Below, one piece after another: positions 1 to 6,769 of a stretch of 11,667 bases of DNA. The stretch is taken from NCBI GenBank assembly GCA_943327015.2, contig CALPVM020000037.1, positions 1 through 11,667 of the forward strand, in the 5' to 3' direction. The notes beneath the pieces are model-generated. The model was not told where the DNA came from, did no database searches, and saw nothing but the letters and a program-made list of their open reading frames with translations. Within the stretch, counting starts at the first letter, position 1; every line of letters starts with the position of its first letter. The translations under genes were made by a program, and so were the position numbers. Source of the DNA: Akkermansia muciniphila (GTDB lineage Bacteria; Pseudomonadota; Gammaproteobacteria; Burkholderiales; Burkholderiaceae_C).

Positions 1-49
1 AGCGGTATATAAGCTCATAAGCGTCATCCTTAGTTATAAAAAAAGACAT

Positions 50-78
50 AAAAAAACCGCCGGTTTGGACGGCGGTTT
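50..78 (-). terminator. Intrinsic terminator of the rodA-tldD transcript
   Basis: An 8-bp perfect stem is visible: AAACCGCC at 54-61 pairs with GGCGGTTT at 71-78 around a 9-nt loop. On the minus strand the stem is followed by an unbroken run of seven T (A50-A56 on the plus strand). The plus strand has no T tract after the stem, so it acts only for leftward transcription. It lies about 125 nt beyond the tldD stop codon. The stretch 79-202 holds no gene that I can see. Confidence 0.85.
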
Positions 79-202
79 AGAGTTGGTTGCAGCGCTTTTT
101 ACCTGATGCACTTAAAACTCTCTACCGCCTGAGGCGCTGGAGAAGTAAAAGCCGGTAAAGTAAAAAACCTTAATATTCATGACAATAATAATAGCACAAA
201 CT

Positions 203-1663
203 TTATGCGGTTCCACCCACCGTCAAGCCATCTATGCGTAAGGTGGGCTGACCCACACCTACCGGCACACTTTGGCCTTCTTTACCACAGGTACCTACGC
301 CACTATCAAGGCGCATGTCGTTGCCGATCATGCTCACGTGCTTCAAACACTCTGGCCCACTGCCAATAATGGTGGCACCTTTAACCGGATACTGCACCTT
401 ACCGTTTTCGACCCAATAGGCCTCGCTGGCAGAAAACACGAACTTACCTGAAGTAATGTCAACCTGACCCCCGCCAAAGTTGGTGGCATATAGCCCTTTT
501 TTAATGGACGCAACTATCTCCTGCGGGTCTTTGTCACCCGCAAGCATATAGGTGTTGGTCATGCGCGGCATGGGCACATGGGCATAGCTTTCGCGCCGGC
601 CGTTGCCTGTGGGCGCCACCCCCATCAAGCGCGCATTCATAGCGTCTTGTATGTAGCCTTTAAGAATACCGTCTTCAATTAAAACATTACGACCACTCAC
701 GTTACCTTCGTCATCTACATTTAAAGAACCACGCCGATCAGTCAGGGTACCATCATCCAGCACTGTCACACCCTTGGCAGCTACCCGTTGGCCTACCTTG
801 CCGCTAAAGGCGCTAGAGCCCTTACGGTTAAAGTCACCCTCTAAGCCGTGGCCTATAGCCTCATGCAACAAAATGCCCGGCCAACCGGAGCCCAGCACCA
901 CCGTCATTTCGCCTGCAGGTGCAGGACGTGCATCCAAATTGGTCAAAGCGGCATGTACTGCCAAATCTACATACTGGCTAATTTGGGCATCGTCAAAAAA
1001 ATCTAAGCCAAAACGTCCGCCGCCGCCCGAAGAGCCTACTTCACGCCGGCCATTTTGCTCTGCAATGACGGTAACCGACAGCCTGACCAATGGGCGCACA
1101 TCTGCCGCTAGCGTGCCATCAGCGCGCGCCACCAGCACCACATCATATTCACTCGCTAGTCCGGCCATGACCTGCGCCACACGCGGGTCTTTGGCGCGCG
1201 CCATGCGCTCTACCTTGCCTAAAAGATCTACTTTGGCGGCACTATCCATGCTGCCGATGGGGTCTGTGCCACCATATAAACTTCGCGCTTTAGCAATTTT
1301 GCTGCTAGGCACCCGCACCCGCTTGGTGAGCGCGGAACTGCCAATGGTGCGTACAGTTTGTGCGGCATCCAACAACGAGGCCTCGGAAATATCGTCAGAG
1401 TAGGCAAAGGCAGTTTTTTCGCCACTCACGGCACGAACTCCTACGCCTTGGTCAATACTGAATGAGCCGGTTTTTACAATGCCCTCTTCTAGACTCCAGC
1501 CTTCGTGGCGGGTGTACTGAAAGTACAGGTCAGCCTCATCCACTTGGTGCGCCTTGATGTGTGTTAGCGCACGGGACAAGTGCGACTCATCCAACCCGAA
1601 AGGAGTGAGCAACAAAGATTTGGCTATAGCCAAACGTTCAAGGGTAGGTTCGCGTGAAATCAT
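203..1663 (-). CDS. tldD: Metalloprotease TldD
   Basis: TldD is a cytoplasmic zinc metalloprotease subunit. With its partner TldE (PmbA) it trims unfolded peptides, matures microcin B17, and degrades the antitoxin CcdA in enterobacteria. The 486-aa length is normal for the family. The HExxxH zinc motif is at residues 267-272 (HEAIGH, within a conserved HEAIGHGLEGD block). The likely third zinc ligand is Cys459 in GTCGKEGQ near the C-terminus, so the catalytic site looks intact. The N-terminal half carries the family's substrate-channel domain, with QGVGVRAV at about residues 72-79. The gene starts 7 nt after the rodA stop and its Shine-Dalgarno sequence is poor, so it is probably translated from the rodA message. 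No tldE/pmbA lies in the window, which is usual because the two genes are often unlinked. Confidence 0.95.
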   Translation of the reverse strand: MISREPTLERLAIAKSLLLTPFGLDESHLSRALTHIKAHQVDEADLYFQYTRHEGWSLEEGIVKTGSFSIDQGVGVRAVSGEKTAFAYSDDISEASLLDAAQTVRTIGSSALTKRVRVPSSKIAKARSLYGGTDPIGSMDSAAKVDLLGKVERMARAKDPRVAQVMAGLASEYDVVLVARADGTLAADVRPLVRLSVTVIAEQNGRREVGSSGGGGRFGLDFFDDAQISQYVDLAVHAALTNLDARPAPAGEMTVVLGSGWPGILLHEAIGHGLEGDFNRKGSSAFSGKVGQRVAAKGVTVLDDGTLTDRRGSLNVDDEGNVSGRNVLIEDGILKGYIQDAMNARLMGVAPTGNGRRESYAHVPMPRMTNTYMLAGDKDPQEIVASIKKGLYATNFGGGQVDITSGKFVFSASEAYWVENGKVQYPVKGATIIGSGPECLKHVSMIGNDMRLDSGVGTCGKEGQSVPVGVGQPTLRIDGLTVGGTA

Positions 1664-1670
1664 AGTTACA

Positions 1671-2825
1671 TTATGTCTGAACCAGTCGCTTGGATTTAGA
1701 AATGGACATTAATATCCCTAACGCCAACCCCAGTGTCAGCATTGCAGTACCGCCATAGCTGATAAATGGCAAGGGAACACCCACCACCGGCAAAATACCG
1801 CTGACCATGCCCATATTTACAAAAGCGTAACAAAAAAATATCATCGTTACACTTCCTGCCAACAGCCGTGCGAACAAAGTTGGCGCACTTAAGGCAATGG
1901 CAAAACCTCGAAAAATCAAAAATAAAAATCCTGCGATCAGCAGAAGATTGCCAATCAAGCCAAACTCTTCAGAATAGGCCGCAAAAATAAAGTCCGTGGT
2001 GCGCTCAGGAATAAACTCTAAATGGGTTTGCGTGCCACGCATAAAACCCAAACCGGTAATACCTCCAGAGCCAATAGCAATCATGCCTTGGATAATGTGA
2101 AAACCCTTGCCCAGCGGGTCGCGTGCAGGATCTAGCAATGTGCAAATGCGCTGCTGCTGGTACTCATGCAATACCGGCCAACGCACACCTTCTGCACATA
2201 GTGATGGCTCAAAAATAACAATCAACACAATGCCTACAACCCCAACTACTGCCGGTGGAATGACCCACCGCCAACCCACGCCAGCAAAAAAAATAACCGA
2301 TAACCCTGCTGCCAAAACCAACAACGAGGTGCCCAAATCGGGTTGTTTCATAATCAATCCAACCGGCACTGCCAACAATACCGTTGCCATGGCAAAGTCT
2401 AGGGGACGCAACAAGCCCTCACGCTTTTGAAACCACCATGCCAGCATCAGAGGCATTGCAATTTTTAAAATTTCACTCGGTTGCATCACTACGCCAATAT
2501 TGACCCAGCGGCGTGCGCCTTTTTTGGTAATGCCAAATAGTGCGACTGCAATCAATAATGCCACTCCGGCGACATACAGCGGCACTGCCAGCATCATCAA
2601 GCGCTGCGGTGGAATTTGCGCCACCACAAACATGGCCGCGGCCGCAATCAACATATTACGCCCATGGTCCTCGAAACGGGTTCCATGGTCAAAGCCTGAC
2701 GAATACATGGTAAGCATGCCTGCACACGCCAGCATGAAAACAGCAAATGCCAATGGTCCGTCAAAACCTGAAAACCAATTTGCAATGCGCCGGAAAAAAA
2801 ATGAACGTCCTGAAGAATGTGCCAT
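1671..2825 (-). CDS. rodA: Peptidoglycan glycosyltransferase RodA (SEDS family)
   Basis: RodA is the inner-membrane polymerase that makes glycan strands from lipid II during cell elongation, together with the transpeptidase PBP2 (MrdA) and the MreBCD complex. The 384-aa protein has about ten hydrophobic segments and the SEDS signature blocks: ARRWVNIG (104-111), QPSEILKI (115-122), KQPDLGTSLLV (160-170), YQQQRI (222-227), FIPERTTDFIF (271-281) and GVPLPFISYGGT (349-360). Asp278 in the TDFIF motif matches the aspartate considered essential for polymerase activity. A GGGATAA sequence 5-10 nt upstream is a weak ribosome site. The length of the cytoplasmic N-terminus (about 24 residues before the first membrane segment) fits this start. 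mrdA and mreBCD, usual neighbours, are not upstream: the next gene is a divergent lipoprotein. Confidence 0.95.
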   Translation of the reverse strand: MAHSSGRSFFFRRIANWFSGFDGPLAFAVFMLACAGMLTMYSSGFDHGTRFEDHGRNMLIAAAAMFVVAQIPPQRLMMLAVPLYVAGVALLIAVALFGITKKGARRWVNIGVVMQPSEILKIAMPLMLAWWFQKREGLLRPLDFAMATVLLAVPVGLIMKQPDLGTSLLVLAAGLSVIFFAGVGWRWVIPPAVVGVVGIVLIVIFEPSLCAEGVRWPVLHEYQQQRICTLLDPARDPLGKGFHIIQGMIAIGSGGITGLGFMRGTQTHLEFIPERTTDFIFAAYSEEFGLIGNLLLIAGFLFLIFRGFAIALSAPTLFARLLAGSVTMIFFCYAFVNMGMVSGILPVVGVPLPFISYGGTAMLTLGLALGILMSISKSKRLVQT

Positions 2826-3039
2826 GCAGGAATTATCCCAGATTGCATCGATTGAACCCGTTAAACCGCATGAACCCGTCTGAATCTACAATTAATTCAA
2901 AATTAAGCAAAAAAAACAACACATTCAATACTAATTTACCCATAAAATTTAAATGATTTTTACTAATTAATTATTGTTTTTGCTTTTAAATCCAAGTTTT
3001 TTTGATCATATCTATCCCATTTACCAGCATTGGACATCC
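2826..3039. other. AT-rich divergent intergenic region between rodA and the lipoprotein gene
   Basis: These 214 nt must hold the start signals for rodA (leftward) and the lipoprotein gene (rightward). The part from about 2881 to 3010 is markedly AT-rich, with A and T tracts, which is typical of promoter DNA. I could not place a convincing -35/-10 pair for either gene. A 9-bp direct repeat, TGAACCCGT, occurs at 2853-2861 and 2871-2879 and is listed separately. The reading frame entering the lipoprotein gene stays open back to a TTG at 2974, but those codons are not likely to be translated. Confidence 0.6.
2853..2879. repeat. Direct repeat TGAACCCGT, period 18 nt
   Basis: Two identical 9-bp copies, at 2853-2861 and 2871-2879, lie 28 nt and more upstream of the rodA start. 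The 18-nt period is somewhat under two helical turns. It could be a binding site for a regulator or chance; nothing else in the sequence decides. Confidence 0.4.
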
Positions 3040-5517
3040 ATGAAAAAACTTTCGATTATTGCCATCAGTTCCGGCATTCTGCTAGCTGCTTGCGGAGGAG
3101 GTAGCGACAGCCCTAGTTCTGCCGGCGATGGCAGCAAAACAATTATTGTTACCCCCTCTTTGGGCAAGTTCTCTAAAGGAACCAAAGTGGTAATGCAAAA
3201 ACCTGATGGCACCTCTGTTGCATCAGGTACCGTTGACTCTGATGGAAATGCATCTATCACAACCAACTACACGGGACCGGTAGTTATTGAAGTCCAAGGC
3301 GGTGCTGGCGTTCAATACTATGACGAAGGCGATGACACTGTAAAAGACTTTGCTACAGGCGAAAAATTGCGCGCCGTCTTGCCTGAAGTTAAAAATGCCG
3401 GGGTAACACCGCTCACGGATGCTGCTGTTGAATACTTGGTGAACCAAGCGGGCGGCTCTAAACTGACCACTGGTTCTACAGCCGAAATATTGGCGAGTAT
3501 TAAAGACGCTAACAATAAAATGGGAACAGCTTTTGGCATGAACGATATTTTGGAGCGACCCACGCCTATCGGCAAAGGTGATGCGCCCATAGCAAGCGTT
3601 ACTCCCGCAAATCAATATGCAGTAGTACTTGCTGCGTTGGCAAAAACGGCTGAAATCAAATCTGGTTCTATCAAACACTCCGCAGCAGAAGTTGCGAAGG
3701 CTTTGGCAAAAGACCTGAGCGATGGCAAAATTGATGGCCAAGTCTTGGAGAATGGAGCCAAAAAAGCCGTTTCTGCTGTACTAAACTTTACACCGATCGA
3801 TCCCAATAAATTTAAACAAAAGCTCGAAGAAAAGCACAAAGAAGCTGCCAATTTTTTTGTGGATAACAATGTTAGAGACGTAATTAAATCTTTAGCGCCT
3901 GAAATAAATGAAGATGTTAGCCAAATAACATCAAGAAATAATCAATCCGACATTTCTTTAGCTAAGGCGCTGTTTAGCGATTTGCGCAACTCGCTCAAAC
4001 CCATGAGCAACGTCACAAAAACAGGTTTTTTGGACAACCCAGTTAATCGCATTGAAGCCGATCTCAAAGCCACCACCTTTGCCAATGCTGAGCTCCTTGC
4101 AAGCCGTATGGAAGCTGCCTACCGCTCGGTGCAGACATTTGAAGATGGCTTAGCCTACACTGCAGGCAACACCAAAGGTTTTGTCAGTGGTACAAATCCG
4201 CTTACCGGACAAGTTGCTTTAACTCGTGAAAACGTTAACTTTGCCGATTTGTTTTTGGGTAACGGCAACAGCAATAATTTCAGCAGAAATTACAGTAGTT
4301 GTTACTTAGCAACCACCTCAACTTTGCAAACCAATGAGAAAGTATTCTGCGCATTTGCAATTCCGCAATTACGCACCAATACCAGCACCACCTACTTTGG
4401 ACCGATGAGCACATCAGGTACAACTACACTAAAATACATCGGGTATGAAATTAGCAGAACTGCTGCCGATAGCTACGCCTATACAGCTGCAATTTATACA
4501 CAAACCATTGACAACGCTTCTGCACATGCTGCAGGATTAAGTGCTGCTAACGCAAATGGAGGTATAGCATCTCCTAACTTCCAAACATACTATGTAAATG
4601 GCATCTACAATTACATAAAAGCCTCAGCAGTAGTTAGCAAAGATACCAACATATCACCAACATCTGGAACCCTTACAAAAGTAACCACTAATGGCTCCAC
4701 AACTAAAGTAACGCTCAAGGGCACTCTGCCACCTTCTAGCAGTGTGACCGGTGTAGATACGATAGATATTTCTGGTGAAAAAACCACAGCTGGTACTGAT
4801 TTGTTCAAGTACGCATTGTCAGGAAGTATGTCGTCTGCCATGACTGCCACCGGCTCGACTGACCGCACTGCCAAAGTTAGTCTAGAGACTGGTAGTTATG
4901 TTATTGCAAAGGAAGTTTCTGGCTCCAACGCAGAATTGCAGGAAGGAACCCTAATTGGCACCTTTGAAACCCGCGACAGTAAATTCTCTGGAACCATTGT
5001 GGCTAACGTGCCAATGAAAGATAAAAATGGCCTAAATCCCAGCTTCACTAAAGTCGTTTTTGATGGTTCTATTACCGACAAAACGACGGCCGGCGCAGGT
5101 ACTTTCTTAACTGGCAAACTGGCGGTTCAGCAAACCAATTTTGACCAATTTGATGCCACAAAAGATGACTCTGCCAATAACCCACTCAAGGGCACCGTCG
5201 GCTTTACTGGCACCATCAAGGTACCAGAGATTCCAGAGCTAAAATTGGTTCTTACGGCTACTAAAACCGGCTTCAGCACCACTGAAACTGCGATAACCTA
5301 CACATATACTGATAGCAACAAAGTGGCAAAAACCATTTCAGCTAGCGGCAATTCAGACACTGCTAACCCCAGTAACGACACAGCAACTATCAGCAACCAG
5401 GATGGCATTACCATCAATCCTAAATCGGGCGACATCACTAAAAATGGCACAAAAGTTGCCACTCTCACCAATGGCAAGGTGAATTACGAAGATGGCGCTT
5501 CTGAAACCTTCAATTAA
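3040..5517 (+). CDS. Large surface-type lipoprotein of unknown function
   Basis: The 825-aa protein begins with a classic lipoprotein signal: two lysines, a hydrophobic stretch and the lipobox LAAC, with acylated Cys18 followed by a GGGSDSPSS linker. Glycine at position +2 fits sorting to the outer membrane. Residues 33-115 look like a small beta domain. Residues 120-320 are alanine- and lysine-rich and mostly helical. From about 400 on, the protein is rich in Thr, Ser, Asn and Gly with alternating hydrophobic residues, suggesting a beta-rich extracellular or periplasmic region. The only other cysteines, Cys421 and Cys437, could form a disulfide. I recognise no catalytic motif. The start at 3040 was chosen because it places the signal peptide at the N-terminus; the frame opens 22 codons earlier at a TTG, which would bury it. 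The ribosome site (TTGGA, about 5 nt upstream) is weak. It is followed by a terminator and a probable envelope-protein gene. Confidence 0.85.
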   Translation: MKKLSIIAISSGILLAACGGGSDSPSSAGDGSKTIIVTPSLGKFSKGTKVVMQKPDGTSVASGTVDSDGNASITTNYTGPVVIEVQGGAGVQYYDEGDDTVKDFATGEKLRAVLPEVKNAGVTPLTDAAVEYLVNQAGGSKLTTGSTAEILASIKDANNKMGTAFGMNDILERPTPIGKGDAPIASVTPANQYAVVLAALAKTAEIKSGSIKHSAAEVAKALAKDLSDGKIDGQVLENGAKKAVSAVLNFTPIDPNKFKQKLEEKHKEAANFFVDNNVRDVIKSLAPEINEDVSQITSRNNQSDISLAKALFSDLRNSLKPMSNVTKTGFLDNPVNRIEADLKATTFANAELLASRMEAAYRSVQTFEDGLAYTAGNTKGFVSGTNPLTGQVALTRENVNFADLFLGNGNSNNFSRNYSSCYLATTSTLQTNEKVFCAFAIPQLRTNTSTTYFGPMSTSGTTTLKYIGYEISRTAADSYAYTAAIYTQTIDNASAHAAGLSAANANGGIASPNFQTYYVNGIYNYIKASAVVSKDTNISPTSGTLTKVTTNGSTTKVTLKGTLPPSSSVTGVDTIDISGEKTTAGTDLFKYALSGSMSSAMTATGSTDRTAKVSLETGSYVIAKEVSGSNAELQEGTLIGTFETRDSKFSGTIVANVPMKDKNGLNPSFTKVVFDGSITDKTTAGAGTFLTGKLAVQQTNFDQFDATKDDSANNPLKGTVGFTGTIKVPEIPELKLVLTATKTGFSTTETAITYTYTDSNKVAKTISASGNSDTANPSNDTATISNQDGITINPKSGDITKNGTKVATLTNGKVNYEDGASETFN

Positions 5518-5542
5518 CGCCTTAGAGTACTAAGGTAAGCTC

Positions 5543-5573
5543 AAATCCGGCAGCTTAGGCTGCCGGATTTTTT
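5543..5573 (+). terminator. Strong intrinsic terminator after the lipoprotein gene
   Basis: A perfect 12-bp stem (5543-5554 with 5559-5570) closes a 4-nt loop, TTAG. It is GC-rich in the middle (CCGGCAGC / GCTGCCGG) and runs into six T at 5568-5573. It lies 26 nt past the lipoprotein stop. The next gene's ATG is at 5585, only 11 nt after the T tract. It must therefore end most lipoprotein transcripts and may limit expression of the following gene. Confidence 0.9.
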
Positions 5574-5584
5574 CATCATACCCC

Positions 5585-6745
5585 ATGATCAATAACTACT
5601 TAAAGGTACTGCCTGCAGCACTAATTCCCATGTCAGGCCTAGCAGCAGGACTACTATCTATTGACAACCCCGCCGCCCACCCGCAAACCAACGGCGTATT
5701 TGCCAGCGCAGAAGCTTTTGAAGGCCGTGATCACAACCAACTAAATAGCCAATGGCCAGCTGATCTTGGCAACAAGCAGCACAACGTTAGCATTCTTTTT
5801 GCACGCGGTGAGTTCGGTGCGCAATGGCAAAATTGGCGCGTAGGTGTTTTACACCGCGGCGATGGGGTAATGTACGCCAACCGCGATGCAACGAACCTTG
5901 CACAACAAAATGTTACAGCCAGTGGCTACGATACCAACCGCACCTACTCCATAGACTACCGTGTCCGCGGATTTGAAGCCTCTGGATTCAAAATGAGTAA
6001 AAGCTTGGATATCCCCTTAGATGAAAGTACTTTCAGCAATACATGGAAGCTACGCGGTGGAGTGGCGGTTTCTGTATTGCGTGGCAAGCAACTTAAACAA
6101 GAATCTATTAGTGGACAAATTGTGACCACCAGCAGTACCGACTTTAATGGGGGAGCCCAGCAGAGCATGGCTAATTCGGCCATAAATACAGCAGATCCTA
6201 GATACTTTAACGCACCTTACGGCAAGCAATTGCCATTTTCAGGCAATGGTTATGCTGCAGATGTGGGAGTTACGCTCAAACACATTGCTACTGGCACATC
6301 TGTAGAACTGGTCATAGCAGACATCTCAGGTAGGATGGACTGGTACAACGTACCCAACTATGATGCGGCACTAAACACCGCTAATAAATTTTATGATGCC
6401 AGCGGCTATGCTAACTTTAACCCCACAGCGTCTAGCGTCAGCAGTTACCGCAACATACAGCAAACCTTAGATCGCAAAATTAGGCTTTCAGTGAGTTACC
6501 CGATAAGATCATGGCAACTCGATGCAGCCGCCGACCATACCCAAGGTTATACCTTTCTTCAAACTGGCATTGGCTACCATGCCACTGAAAAATTGATTCT
6601 CAAAGCAGAGTACGATCATCACTACAAAACGATAGGGCTGGGTGTTGTACACCCTTATCTAGAACTATTGCTTCGTATCGACAATACACAGTTTGACTCT
6701 GCGAAAGCACTAGGCTTAAGTGCAAAATTTAAAATGCCCATGTAG
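5585..6745 (+). CDS. Exported, probable outer-membrane beta-barrel protein of unknown function
   Basis: This 386-aa protein is not assigned to a known family. Residues 1-24 form a modest signal peptide, with Lys7 followed by a hydrophobic stretch to about GLAAGLL; the cleavage site is not clear. The mature part has no cysteine, is rich in aromatic, Asn, Gly and Ser residues, and shows many short alternating strands (for example NVSILFARGEFGAQWQ at 67-82, WKLRGGVAVSVLRG at 154-167, YAADVGVTLKHI at 223-234 and YLELLLRID at 358-366). This is the texture of an outer-membrane barrel. It ends in KFKMPM rather than the usual terminal Phe or Trp, so the barrel call is tentative. It follows the lipoprotein gene by 67 nt with a terminator between them, and no Shine-Dalgarno sequence precedes this ATG. 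A later ATG at codon 16 also lacks one and would lose part of the signal peptide. Confidence 0.7.
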   Translation: MINNYLKVLPAALIPMSGLAAGLLSIDNPAAHPQTNGVFASAEAFEGRDHNQLNSQWPADLGNKQHNVSILFARGEFGAQWQNWRVGVLHRGDGVMYANRDATNLAQQNVTASGYDTNRTYSIDYRVRGFEASGFKMSKSLDIPLDESTFSNTWKLRGGVAVSVLRGKQLKQESISGQIVTTSSTDFNGGAQQSMANSAINTADPRYFNAPYGKQLPFSGNGYAADVGVTLKHIATGTSVELVIADISGRMDWYNVPNYDAALNTANKFYDASGYANFNPTASSVSSYRNIQQTLDRKIRLSVSYPIRSWQLDAAADHTQGYTFLQTGIGYHATEKLILKAEYDHHYKTIGLGVVHPYLELLLRIDNTQFDSAKALGLSAKFKMPM

Positions 6746-6769
6746 TGCACAGCGACACAACCCGTTTCG

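Noticed and set aside
79..202. Possible small gene or RNA between the terminator and tldD
   Set aside because: No frame with a start and ribosome site and no convincing structure was seen; it is best read as the 3' untranslated region of tldD.
774..1403. Long open frame on the plus strand inside tldD
   Set aside because: It is antisense to a complete, motif-bearing tldD and its product is low in complexity, with no domain resemblance.
2974..3039. Upstream TTG extension of the lipoprotein reading frame
   Set aside because: It would place 22 residues before a clean lipoprotein signal peptide and has no ribosome site.
3223..3741. 172-codon minus-strand frame inside the lipoprotein gene
   Set aside because: It is antisense to a frame with a clear lipobox signal, with no ribosome site or recognisable domain.
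6705..6722. Small hairpin GCACT/AGTGC near the convergent gene ends
   Set aside because: The stem is only 5 bp and no adequate T tract follows on either strand, so it is not supported as a terminator.
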